The notes under the pieces were generated by a model. It worked only from the letters and a program-made list of their open reading frames with translations. It was not told the DNA's origin and searched no databases. From Cryomorphaceae bacterium (GTDB lineage Bacteria; Bacteroidota; Bacteroidia; Flavobacteriales; Schleiferiaceae), in NCBI GenBank assembly GCA_022565745.1, contig JAIUMB010000026.1, positions 1 through 19,135 of the forward strand: a stretch of DNA of 19,135 nt, in the 5' to 3' direction. Below are positions 1-7,425 of the stretch, piece by piece. The position numbers were made by a program, and so were the translations under genes. Within the stretch, counting starts at the first letter, position 1. Each line of letters begins with the position of its first letter.

Positions 1-1073
1 ACAGAAGTTTGAGGTTCCTCTTCATCTATATCTATAACAACCTCAATGGCGCCAATTGAAGGATTGATGGTGATGTCGTATTGATTAACATTGGCGATAT
101 AAGAATACTCGCCAGCTATCCCCATAATTTTACCGGAAAAATCAATGCGGTGGTTAACGGGCATCCAAATATCTTTATCTACCGCTTGGTGCAACTGTTT
201 GATACGCACATTAAATCCGGTGATATAGGTACTCAAATCTAAACTGTGAATGGCAAAATCTCCATCACTGATGTAAATGGTCCCGGAATAGGTATCCATG
301 CCCTTCGTTTTAGGGGTAACGCTGATTTTAAAAATGGTGCGGCCATTTTCCTCAAACGAACCGCGATAGCCAAATCGATAGTAGAAAAATGCATTTGGCG
401 CCAAAGGCGAAACGGCTCCGGCAACTTTTGGAAAGTAAAAACTGGCGTTTATATATGCATTTGGCGAAGGTGTCTCCGTGGCCACAGTGCGCATGGCAAT
501 TACTTTTTCTGCCACAGAATCCGGCTGCTGAAAATGCAGTTCGCTTATGCTTTCGGTTGTAAACGTACGGTTGAGATAGATGTCGTCACGCTCCAGCAAT
601 TTCACAAAAAACCTCGGCGCATCGGTGATTTTTCCTGAACCACGGGTATACACTTTACATGTATAGGCATCTACCAACAGTCGGTGGTATTTGCTGCGTG
701 CGATTGCCTGTCGCATAATCGCATACGCCGGATCCTCTTCTCCCGGACGTACCTCAATCACACCAAGTTCGGTGGCATTGCTGCGCATACGAATGTCAAG
801 CTGTTGCCACGCACCACTTCCCGTAACCGTTTTCCGCACATTGCTGTATCCCACATATTGAAAAACCACCTCTTCATTTCGTCCGGAATCTAATGGCAAT
901 TCATAATAACCATTTGCATTGGCCGATACACCTTTACCCGTATTTGGCATAAACACCGACACAAACGGCAGCGAATCACCCGCCACATCCGTCACGTAGC
1001 CACGCACACCCTGCGCCCAGAGACATGGGGTTAAGAAGATGGCTAATATGGAAACTTTTAATGAATAGGACAT
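1..1073 (-). CDS. DUF5686 / carboxypeptidase-regulatory-like domain protein (5' part, runs off the window)
   Basis: An uninterrupted frame runs from an ATG at 1073 leftwards to the window edge, giving about 357 residues of a longer protein with no stop. It opens with a signal peptide (MSYSLKVSILAIFLTPCLWAQG), so it is exported. Residues 22 to about 100 resemble the CarboxypepD_reg-like beta-sandwich: GYVTDVAGDSLPFVSVF, then GVSANANGYYELP, then VVFQYVGY. The segment DPAYAIMRQAIA near residue 118 is the usual entry to the DUF5686 region, followed by beta-strand-rich sequence expected to lead into an outer-membrane-associated C-terminus beyond the window. The family is common in Bacteroidota and its molecular function is not established. 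It is transcribed divergently from wbqC. No TAnnTTTG element is visible in its upstream region. Family assignment is from recognisable motifs; the envelope location is inferred. Confidence 0.85.
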   Translation of the reverse strand, partial: MSYSLKVSILAIFLTPCLWAQGVRGYVTDVAGDSLPFVSVFMPNTGKGVSANANGYYELPLDSGRNEEVVFQYVGYSNVRKTVTGSGAWQQLDIRMRSNATELGVIEVRPGEEDPAYAIMRQAIARSKYHRLLVDAYTCKVYTRGSGKITDAPRFFVKLLERDDIYLNRTFTTESISELHFQQPDSVAEKVIAMRTVATETPSPNAYINASFYFPKVAGAVSPLAPNAFFYYRFGYRGSFEENGRTIFKISVTPKTKGMDTYSGTIYISDGDFAIHSLDLSTYITGFNVRIKQLHQAVDKDIWMPVNHRIDFSGKIMGIAGEYSYIANVNQYDITINPSIGAIEVVIDIDEEEPQTS

Positions 1074-1260
1074 TTTTTTGCTTAGGTGTTTAATAATTTA
1101 GATGTTAATGTATTTATTCGCTTATGCCATCTTAACTCTCTCATACTATACTCTCTCATACTATACGTTCCGCCCGTTCATAATTCATAACCATTACTCA
1201 TTAATTCTTAATTCTTAATTCTTAATTTTAAATTCTTAATTTTAAAAGGCGAATATAACC
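1074..1260. repeat. AT-rich intergenic low-complexity and tandem repeats
   Basis: The spacer between the divergent DUF5686 and wbqC genes holds two kinds of repeat. A 15-bp unit, ACTCTCTCATACTAT, occurs twice in perfect tandem at 1135-1149 and 1150-1164. At 1201-1248 the heptamer TTAATTC is repeated three times and then degenerates into TTAATTTTAAA blocks. The rest is AT-rich without a gene. A related purine-rich, AATGAAGAAT-type stretch lies on the other side of wbqC at 1863-1895. Confidence 0.7.
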
Positions 1261-1262
1261 CC

Positions 1263-1270
1263 TATTTTTG
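1263..1270 (+). promoter_or_regulatory. Predicted -7 promoter element for wbqC
   Basis: TATTTTTG matches the Bacteroidota primary sigma -7 consensus TAnnTTTG exactly. No TTG was found at the usual upstream distance. The ATG at 1288 follows by 17 bases, so the mRNA leader would be only about 10 nt. Confidence 0.5.
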
Positions 1271-1287
1271 TCCCCCAAAAGTTGCCC

Positions 1288-1863
1288 ATGCAAAACAGCA
1301 CGATATTTTCTTTACCCTTTCTCGCTCCGGTTGACTGGTACATGGCGTACATGCGCGCGGAAAAACCTGTGTTAGAACTGTATGACACTTTGCCCCGACA
1401 AAGCATTCACAGTCGCTGCTTGATTGACGGTTCACAAAAAATCGTTCGTTTATCGGTACCAGTAATAGACAAAGGAAAAGTCATTACCCGTGATGCGCGC
1501 ATAAGTTACCGCGAACGCTGGATGGACGAGCATTTACACAGTTTGCGTACCGCTTACCGCTCAAGTCCATTTTATGCCTATTTAGAAGACGATCTGGCCG
1601 ACATCTTTCACCGAAAATACAGTTTTTTAACAGATTTAAACATCGCTTTGCACCTTCAAGTTTTGCAGTGGCTGCGTCTCCCAAAAACGCCATTAGCCTT
1701 CACCCATCAATGGGAAAAAGAATATCCCAATGACCTGCGCAACCGACCAAAAAATGCGCCTTTTACACATGTGCAAATCCCGCAGTATTCCCGACAATTT
1801 CAAAAAAGTCAAGAGGTGTTGTCTATCATTGATTTTTTGGCCAATGAAGGCGGGGTGTGGTGA
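1288..1863 (+). CDS. WbqC family protein
   Basis: This 192-residue protein matches the WbqC-like family (PF08889), found widely in Bacteroidota and in O-antigen clusters elsewhere. The biochemical activity is not established; a role in surface glycan assembly is suggested only by the family name. Recognisable segments are the opening LPFLAPVDWYMAYMRAEKPVLELYD, then RCLIDGSQKIVRLSVPV, the block RWMDEHLHSLRTAYRSSPFYAYLEDDL, FLTDLNIAL, and the ending LSIIDFLANEG, so the protein looks full length. I chose the ATG at 1288 over an in-frame TTG at 1282 because of the promoter element just upstream. The stop at 1861-1863 lies 80 bases before the preferred thrS start. Confidence 0.8.
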   Translation: MQNSTIFSLPFLAPVDWYMAYMRAEKPVLELYDTLPRQSIHSRCLIDGSQKIVRLSVPVIDKGKVITRDARISYRERWMDEHLHSLRTAYRSSPFYAYLEDDLADIFHRKYSFLTDLNIALHLQVLQWLRLPKTPLAFTHQWEKEYPNDLRNRPKNAPFTHVQIPQYSRQFQKSQEVLSIIDFLANEGGVW

Positions 1864-1909
1864 TGGAGAATGAAGAATGTAAAATGAAGAATTATTCCTC
1901 TTCCCTCGC

Positions 1910-1917
1910 TATCTTTG
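1910..1917 (+). promoter_or_regulatory. Predicted -7 promoter element for thrS
   Basis: TATCTTTG is a perfect match to TAnnTTTG. It lies in the wbqC-thrS spacer, 26 bases before the ATG at 1944, giving a leader of about 20 nt. It would fall inside the coding sequence if thrS began at the upstream GTG (1857), so it argues for the 1944 start. No TTG at the -33 position is evident. Confidence 0.6.
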
Positions 1918-1943
1918 CCGACTTAAAAAATGCACAAACACTT

Positions 1944-3884
1944 ATGATTAACATAACTTTTCCCGACGGGAATGTGAAGCAATACGAAGCAGGATTAAGT
2001 GCGCTTGATATTGCAAAAAGCATCAGTCACGGTTTGGCTAAAAATGTCGTTTCTGCCGCATTTAACGGCAATACCATTGAACCCACCACCCCTATTACCA
2101 CCGACGGGAAAATTCACTTATACACTTTCGATCAAGAAGAAGGCAAACGCGCATTTTGGCATTCTTCTGCTCACTTAATGGCACAAGCCATCCTTCACTT
2201 CTACCCCAATGCCAAACTCACCATTGGTCCGCCGGTAGAAAACGGTTTTTACTACGACATCGACTTTGGCCAGGAAACACTTTCGGAAAAAGACTTCCCC
2301 AAAATTGAAAAGCAAATGCTGGAATTCGCCCGTGAAAAGGCCAATTTCCAACTACGTGCAGTGTCTAAAGCCGATGCACTGGCGTATTATAAAGACAACG
2401 AATACAAAACCGAGCTGATCGAAAACTTGGAAGATGGCGCCATCACCTTTTGCGACCACAGCAATTTCACCGATTTGTGTCGCGGTGGCCACATTCCGCA
2501 TACCGGGCTAATTAAAGCAGTGAAGATAATGAGCGTGGCCGGAGCCTACTGGCGTGGAGACGAAAAAAACAAACAGCTCACCAGAGTTTACGGTATTTCT
2601 TTTCCCAAACAAGCCATGCTCGACGAATATCTAGAACTGCTGGAAGAAGCCAAAAAACGGGATCATCGAAAGTTGGGTGCCGAGCTTGGCCTATTTGCAT
2701 TTAGTCAACGTGTAGGTAAAGGTCTCCCTTTGTGGTTACCTAAAGGCGCTGCTCTTCGCGAACGGTTGGAGCAGTTTCTCAAAGCCGCGCAAAAACGTAT
2801 GGGTTACGAACAAGTCATCAGCCCACACATTGGCAGCAAAGAACTTTACGTATGCTCTGGACACTACGCCAAGTACGGTGAAGACAGTTTTCAGCCCATC
2901 AAAACACCGGAAGAAGGCGAAGAGTTTTTATTGAAACCCATGAACTGTCCGCACCACTGCGAAATGTTCAAAGTCACCCCACATTCATATAAAGACCTGC
3001 CTGTTCGCTTCGCTGAATTTGGCACCGTTTACCGTTACGAACAAAGTGGTGAACTTCATGGCCTTACCCGTGTACGCGGCTTTACCCAAGACGATGCGCA
3101 CATTTTCTGTACGCCTGATCAGCTCAAAGACGAATTCAAAAAAGTCATCGATTTGGTGATGTACATTTTCAATGCCATGAAGTTTGAAGACTACGTGGCT
3201 CAAATTTCACTGCGCGATCCGGAGACCCCCGAGAAGTACATCGGCAGCGACGAAAATTGGCAAAAAGCAGAATCGGCCATCATCGAAGCGGCCGCGGAAA
3301 AAGGTCTAAAAACCGTCACCGAAACCGGTGAAGCGGCGTTTTATGGGCCAAAATTAGACTTCATGGTCCGCGATGCCATCGGTAGAAAGTGGCAATTGGG
3401 TACCATTCAGGTGGATTATAACCTGCCCGAACGCTTTGAGCTCGAGTACAAAGGTGCCGACAATCAAATGCACCGCCCTGTGATGATACACCGCGCCCCT
3501 TTTGGATCCATGGAGCGTTTCGTTGCCATTTTGCTTGAACACTGCGCCGGAAAATTACCCCTTTGGTTGGCACCTGAGCAAGTAATGATCATCCCAATAA
3601 GTGAGAAATTTGCCGAATATGCAAATAAACTTGTACAAGAGCTAGAAAATTACGATATTCGCGCCCTCGTAGATCATCGTGCGGAAAAGGCCGGACGAAA
3701 GATACGAGATGCTGAAGTTGGCAAGTACCCGTATATGCTTATCGTGGGTGAAAAAGAAGTTGAGTCACAAACAATTTCTGTTCGCAAACAAGGGCACGGT
3801 GACTTAGGCACACACAGCGTAGCTGAATTTGCTCAGCGCATTGAACAGGAAATCAAAGAACTTGTTAATGGTACTGAGCTATAA
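1944..3884 (+). CDS. thrS: Threonine--tRNA ligase
   Basis: This 646-residue cytoplasmic enzyme attaches threonine to tRNA-Thr. Domains run in the standard order: TGS (about 1-63), the editing domain with HxxxH at residues 73-77 and CRGGH at 179-183, the class II catalytic core with MNCPHHCEMF, motif 2 around ELHGLTRVRGFTQDDAH and motif 3 APFGSMERFVAILLEH, then the anticodon-binding domain. Expected zinc ligands are Cys335, His386 and His516. With the start at 1944 the editing histidines fall at 73 and 77, the same numbers as in E. coli ThrRS. The frame stays open back to a GTG at 1857, but that extension is low-complexity and contains the promoter. Translation factor and ribosomal protein genes follow, the usual thrS-infC-rpmI-rplT order. 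Confidence 0.97.
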   Translation: MINITFPDGNVKQYEAGLSALDIAKSISHGLAKNVVSAAFNGNTIEPTTPITTDGKIHLYTFDQEEGKRAFWHSSAHLMAQAILHFYPNAKLTIGPPVENGFYYDIDFGQETLSEKDFPKIEKQMLEFAREKANFQLRAVSKADALAYYKDNEYKTELIENLEDGAITFCDHSNFTDLCRGGHIPHTGLIKAVKIMSVAGAYWRGDEKNKQLTRVYGISFPKQAMLDEYLELLEEAKKRDHRKLGAELGLFAFSQRVGKGLPLWLPKGAALRERLEQFLKAAQKRMGYEQVISPHIGSKELYVCSGHYAKYGEDSFQPIKTPEEGEEFLLKPMNCPHHCEMFKVTPHSYKDLPVRFAEFGTVYRYEQSGELHGLTRVRGFTQDDAHIFCTPDQLKDEFKKVIDLVMYIFNAMKFEDYVAQISLRDPETPEKYIGSDENWQKAESAIIEAAAEKGLKTVTETGEAAFYGPKLDFMVRDAIGRKWQLGTIQVDYNLPERFELEYKGADNQMHRPVMIHRAPFGSMERFVAILLEHCAGKLPLWLAPEQVMIIPISEKFAEYANKLVQELENYDIRALVDHRAEKAGRKIRDAEVGKYPYMLIVGEKEVESQTISVRKQGHGDLGTHSVAEFAQRIEQEIKELVNGTEL

Positions 3885-3911
3885 TTTTTGTTTAATTAAA
3901 AGAACAACACA

Positions 3912-4466
3912 CTGAGGAGACCAAGTAACAGAGGACGACGCATTCAAAAACAAGAGCCTCAACACAAAATCAATGAAGCCATCCGCGTACCTAAGGTACG
4001 TGTAGTTGGTGACAACGTAGAACCTGAAGTTTACCCAATCAATAAAGCGCTTAAAATGGCGCAAGATGAAGGGTTGGATTTAGTGATGATAACCGAAAAA
4101 GCCGATCCACCGGTTTGTCGAATCATTGATTACAAGAAGTTTCTTTACGACCAGAAAAAGAAACAAAAGGAAATGCAATCTAAAGCTCAGAAGGTTGTGG
4201 TCAAAGAAATTCGTTTCGGTCCACAAACGGACGATCACGATTACGAGTTTAAGAAGAAGCACGCCCACGGGTTTTTGGAAGAAGGTTCTAAACTAAAAGC
4301 GTTCGTGTTTTTTAAAGGTCGATCGATTGTGTTTAAAGAACAAGGAGAGATCCTCTTGCTGCGTTTAGCACAGGATCTTGAAGATGTAGGTAAAGTGGAG
4401 AGCATGCCCAAGCTAGAAGGCAAGCGAATGATTATGATGATGGCGCCTAAAAAAGAAAAGAAGTAA
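3912..4466 (+). CDS. infC: Translation initiation factor IF-3 (probable CTG start)
   Basis: IF-3 binds the 30S subunit and controls start-site selection. The first ATG in frame (4056) would remove most of the N-terminal domain, which is clearly encoded upstream as KINEAIRVPKVRVVGDNVEP. An in-frame TAA at 3897 limits the start. The only plausible codons are CTG at 3912, giving RRPSNRGRRIQKQEPQHKIN, or ATT at 3942, which has AGAGGA six bases before it. I prefer CTG because the basic NRGRR stretch resembles the N-terminus of Flavobacterium IF-3; total length is then 184 residues, near the usual 180. The C-terminal domain is typical: KEIRFGPQTDDHDYEFK, AFVFFKGRS, EGKRMIMMMAP. The gap to thrS is 27 bases, implying cotranscription. 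A rare start codon is the known basis of IF-3 autoregulation in E. coli. Confidence 0.93.
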   Translation: MRRPSNRGRRIQKQEPQHKINEAIRVPKVRVVGDNVEPEVYPINKALKMAQDEGLDLVMITEKADPPVCRIIDYKKFLYDQKKKQKEMQSKAQKVVVKEIRFGPQTDDHDYEFKKKHAHGFLEEGSKLKAFVFFKGRSIVFKEQGEILLLRLAQDLEDVGKVESMPKLEGKRMIMMMAPKKEKK

Positions 4467-4511
4467 TCAACCCTGAATAATCGTGTTTTTTTAACACACA
4501 AATTGAGAATC

Positions 4512-4706
4512 ATGCCTAAGATGAAGACCAAATCCAGTGCTAAGAAGCGTTTTAAGCTAACTGCCACTGGTAAAATCAAGCGCAAGCACGCATTCAAAAG
4601 TCACATTTTGACTAAGAAAGCGACAGACCGCAAGCGCCGTTTGACTCACTCTACACTTGTAGACAAAGCAGACGAAAAAGCGGTAAAGGAAATGTTGTGC
4701 ATGTAA
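4512..4706 (+). CDS. rpmI: 50S ribosomal protein L35
   Basis: A 64-residue, very basic protein with the L35 pattern: MPKMKTKSSAKKRFKLTATGKIKRKHAF near the start and KRRLTHSTLVDKAD in the second half. It is a structural component of the large ribosomal subunit. I use the ATG at 4512; a TTG at 4503 in the same frame would add residues not found in the family. It lies 45 bases after infC and 121 bases before rplT, in the canonical infC-rpmI-rplT order, so it is presumably cotranscribed with both. Confidence 0.96.
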   Translation: MPKMKTKSSAKKRFKLTATGKIKRKHAFKSHILTKKATDRKRRLTHSTLVDKADEKAVKEMLCM

Positions 4707-4710
4707 TCCA

Positions 4711-4728
4711 TTCAAGTTAAAACTTGAA
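4711..4728 (+). promoter_or_regulatory. Palindromic hairpin in the rpmI-rplT spacer
   Basis: TTCAAGTTAAAACTTGAA is a perfect palindrome just after the rpmI stop. As RNA it could form a 7-bp stem with a 4-nt loop. No T-run follows, so it does not look like a terminator. It sits at the start of an unusually long 121-base spacer before rplT and could be a processing or L20-binding control site; that role is inference. Confidence 0.4.
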
Positions 4729-4827
4729 CGGTACTATATGCATCGCATTTTGGTTTTTAAATTTCTAACCCTGTTGCGGGCCCAAAAGAATTGAATGTCA
4801 ATCGCCTGTAGCAAAAAAATGTAAACT

Positions 4828-5181
4828 ATGCCAAGATCAGTAAATTCAGTCGCCAGTAGAGAAAGGCGCAAAAGAATCATGAAGCAGGCCAAAGGATACT
4901 TTGGTCGTCGCAAAAATGTATGGACGGTAGCTAAAAACGCCGTTGAAAAAGGTTTAACTTATGCGTATCGCGATCGCCGTACCAAGAAGCGCAACTTCCG
5001 CGCTTTGTGGATTCAGCGTATAAACGCCGGTGCACGCGAGCACGGTATGAGTTATTCCGTATTCATGGGTGGTGTAAAAAAGGCCAATATCGAAATCAAC
5101 CGCAAAGTTTTAGCTGATTTAGCAATGAATCATCCTGAAGCGTTTAAAGCAGTTGTAGATAAGGTTTCTGCTGCCAAATAA
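4828..5181 (+). CDS. rplT: 50S ribosomal protein L20
   Basis: A 117-residue protein with the full L20 signature: MPRSVNSVASRERRKRIMKQAKGYFGRRKNV at the N-terminus, YAYRDRRTKKRNFRALWIQRINAGAR in the middle, and LADLAMNHPEAFKAVVDKV at the end. L20 binds 23S rRNA early in 50S assembly and in several bacteria represses its own operon. It is the last gene of the thrS-infC-rpmI-rplT unit and is followed 23 bases later by a strong intrinsic terminator. Confidence 0.97.
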   Translation: MPRSVNSVASRERRKRIMKQAKGYFGRRKNVWTVAKNAVEKGLTYAYRDRRTKKRNFRALWIQRINAGAREHGMSYSVFMGGVKKANIEINRKVLADLAMNHPEAFKAVVDKVSAAK

Positions 5182-5204
5182 TTATCAACGTGTTGATTAC
5201 TTTG

Positions 5205-5232
5205 AACCCGACCAGTAGGTCGGGTTTTTTTT
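5205..5232 (+). terminator. Rho-independent terminator after rplT
   Basis: Perfect 9-bp stem AACCCGACC / GGTCGGGTT with the loop AGTA, running directly into eight T residues (5225-5232). It ends one base before the stop codon of the convergent gene. On the minus strand the hairpin is not followed by T residues, so it mainly serves the plus-strand operon. A weaker imperfect palindrome (ATCAAC-GT-GTTGAT) lies just upstream at 5184-5197. Confidence 0.92.
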
Positions 5233-5233
5233 G

Positions 5234-6112
5234 CTACAATTGACGATAATTGGCGTATTCGCGCATGGTTGCGCCAAAAGATTGGTAATAGCGCTCTAAG
5301 CCAGGAATGTCGCTGCCTTCAAAATCAAACACACCTCCGCGTTCGGCGCCCCACATCAAAGCGTTGTCGATGAGAAGAGTCAAAGCCCCGTGATCCCTAC
5401 CAAACTCATCTTGTCCGCTAAACAAGAAAACCATCCTCTTACCTGTAAAGGCAATAAAACACGATGCACACGGACTGTTGCGCTCGTCATGAACGGTCCA
5501 CACAGCCCCCATTTTCCTATAAATGAGTGTGTACATGATTTGACGCATACGGTCGTATTGCCAATCGGTGACATCGACCTCTTTCCCTTTGTTGTTTTTG
5601 AAAAGCAAAATCAAAGTATCGGGCGTGTCGTTTTCAAAAATCCGCAACTGTGCCTTCTTGGCCTTTTTTAATTTACGGGTAATGGACTGACTGTAACCAT
5701 TGTATATATCTTGGTATGACTGCGCCAACGACAACTCATACGTTCGACGCATGCGGTGTTTGATATGGGAAGGAAATGGATTGTCTACATTAAAATACAG
5801 ATCACGGTGTACGTACTTACGTGGAATGGCATTGATAAATGCACTTGTGATGTCTTCCGTAACCGGCTCTTTTCCAAAAACACCCAATTGTTGTACACCA
5901 TAAGGTCTGTATAAGTAAGGAATAACACCCCACTTTTTGTTGTGTACCAGGGGCATAACCCATTGATAATCGCCATACACTAAAGCATCCCAATGTTTGG
6001 CAATCATATCTAGGTACCAATGCAAGGCATAGAAATGACCAGCAGGATCTTTACGAACGGCCGCGTCCCACTTATCCCAATCTAGTTCATCTTGTTTAAT
6101 CAGTCGAATCAT
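5234..6112 (-). CDS. FemAB/GNAT-like acyl- or aminoacyl-transferase
   Basis: A 292-residue protein of the GNAT/FemAB-like fold. The most diagnostic part is at the C-terminus: the FDFEGSDIPGLERYYQSFGA segment at about residues 262-281, typical of FemAB-related N-acyltransferases acting on cell-wall or lipid substrates. A first half containing HFYALHWYLDMIAKHWDALVYGDYQWVMPL resembles the N-terminal part of the same group. No signal peptide or membrane segment is seen, so it should act in the cytoplasm. I start it at the ATG at 6112, whose ATGA overlaps the stop of the upstream deacetylase gene; a longer frame to 6172 would overlap that gene much further. It is the last gene of the SDR-deacetylase-transferase operon. 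The substrate is unknown. Confidence 0.78.
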   Translation of the reverse strand: MIRLIKQDELDWDKWDAAVRKDPAGHFYALHWYLDMIAKHWDALVYGDYQWVMPLVHNKKWGVIPYLYRPYGVQQLGVFGKEPVTEDITSAFINAIPRKYVHRDLYFNVDNPFPSHIKHRMRRTYELSLAQSYQDIYNGYSQSITRKLKKAKKAQLRIFENDTPDTLILLFKNNKGKEVDVTDWQYDRMRQIMYTLIYRKMGAVWTVHDERNSPCASCFIAFTGKRMVFLFSGQDEFGRDHGALTLLIDNALMWGAERGGVFDFEGSDIPGLERYYQSFGATMREYANYRQL

Positions 6113-7425
6113 TCCTCTTGTTTTTGCGCGTGGGTCACCAACAGCACCAATGCTTTTGTCCAGCCCTTCCACTGTTTTCTGAGCTCTGAAAAGGTCCGAT
6201 TATGCCAGACCAAGTTGAGTTCACCACCGTAATGCTTAACTACATCTACATAGGTTTTCATCTTAGGCAAAGCAGCCTCAGCCGATAATTGCTTCACCTC
6301 GCTAAAATAGGTGTCGAGAAAATAAAACGGATGACTGATTAGATCTGTTTCACGGTTATCGTTAATATCAAAAAATGGAAAGGACAAAGTTGTACCAGCT
6401 CTAAACCCATCGTGGTCGGGATAACCCATACTAAAATCGTCTTTTATACCTAACGAAATCAGATGACGATATGTTTCGGGAAACTGCAAACGAATGTAGT
6501 GTTGTCGACTCTGTGTAATGTTACTACCAACAATATGGTTGAGTTGCTGCAACTCTTTATCCAACATGGCTGGATTACCAAAGGCTGAATATGACGGATG
6601 CCATGCCACTTGAGACGCTTTACTCAATTTGGTCAACATAGCTCTAAAATGCGGATTGTTGGGGTGTAAGCTCCTATCGTGCGGCGATAAACCTGCACAT
6701 AATACAAAATGTATGATTGGTACATCAAACTTTTTTGCTATAGCACACTGTGACTGATAAGTCAAAAATGGATCCTTTGTACTATTGAACAAAGTTTTAA
6801 TACGTGAAAACAAGGTCATATCCACACGAAACAAGGATCTTGCCACACCAAGAAATGAACGAACGGCCCCCTTGTACGCATAAGCCGATGCATTGTCAAC
6901 ATCTACCGTAATTCTACATGTGAATTTTGGTTTATTAAAAGGCATTTGTTTCCAGCGTTCCACCAGTGATTCGATAAGCGCTTCACGCCATTCATCTACG
7001 ATTGGTCTATCGAGAAAATCTAGACGATATGCCAAACTCTCCTTGGCGGGAAATCGACCGTGGCGATCTAGCTTATCACTTCCGTATTCTTCGTAACGCG
7101 ACAAGCAAAAGAACATACCCGCAAACACATCAAATCCCAAACATGTATCCTCGCCAGGAAATATTTTAATTTCACTACCCTCCCCTTTTATCTGTACTTT
7201 ACACCGTCTACCCTCACTGTGTTCCAAAAAACCATGGTTGTGTATTCTCGGGATGTCGTCTTCAAAAGTTTCAGAAGAATAACGAAGCTTACAATTTGAA
7301 GCGTCTGAGAGAAATGCTTCATCATCAGTGTAAAGTGTGTAATCAACGGATAACCAACGCGAAAACAAAACATTAAGCACATAGCGTAATCTGGCTGTAT
7401 CGTATGGGCTATAAACAGCTATCAT
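6109..7425 (-). CDS. Polysaccharide deacetylase family protein
   Basis: A 438-residue protein whose C-terminal half resembles the NodB-type polysaccharide deacetylase found in Bacteroidota. Visible motifs are TVDVDNASAYAYKG (about 173-186, with Asp175/Asp177 as candidate metal or catalytic residues), HPSYSAFG (276-283), SRQHYIRL (306-313), DFSMGY (330-335), FRAGT (341-345) and a late WHNRTF (407-412) that may supply a catalytic histidine. The first 160 residues form a separate N-terminal region, commonly seen in this group, containing FAGMFFCLSRYEEY and RFPAKES. No signal peptide is present, so a cytoplasmic role, for example on a lipid-linked sugar or small precursor, is more likely than action on mature cell wall. 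Both ends overlap neighbours by 4 bases (ATGA), implying translational coupling. The actual substrate cannot be read from the sequence. Confidence 0.82.
   Translation of the reverse strand: MIAVYSPYDTARLRYVLNVLFSRWLSVDYTLYTDDEAFLSDASNCKLRYSSETFEDDIPRIHNHGFLEHSEGRRCKVQIKGEGSEIKIFPGEDTCLGFDVFAGMFFCLSRYEEYGSDKLDRHGRFPAKESLAYRLDFLDRPIVDEWREALIESLVERWKQMPFNKPKFTCRITVDVDNASAYAYKGAVRSFLGVARSLFRVDMTLFSRIKTLFNSTKDPFLTYQSQCAIAKKFDVPIIHFVLCAGLSPHDRSLHPNNPHFRAMLTKLSKASQVAWHPSYSAFGNPAMLDKELQQLNHIVGSNITQSRQHYIRLQFPETYRHLISLGIKDDFSMGYPDHDGFRAGTTLSFPFFDINDNRETDLISHPFYFLDTYFSEVKQLSAEAALPKMKTYVDVVKHYGGELNLVWHNRTFSELRKQWKGWTKALVLLVTHAQKQEE

Noticed and set aside
246..638. Plus-strand frame of 130 codons
   Set aside because: It lies antisense within the well-supported DUF5686 gene, has no recognisable domain, and is explained as a shadow frame.
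1857..1943. 29-residue N-terminal extension of ThrRS
   Set aside because: Encoded by low-complexity sequence and a promoter element; E. coli residue numbering fits the 1944 start.
4241..4597. Minus-strand frame of 118 codons across infC and rpmI
   Set aside because: Antisense to two certain translation genes; composition reflects the complement of Lys/Arg-rich coding sequence.
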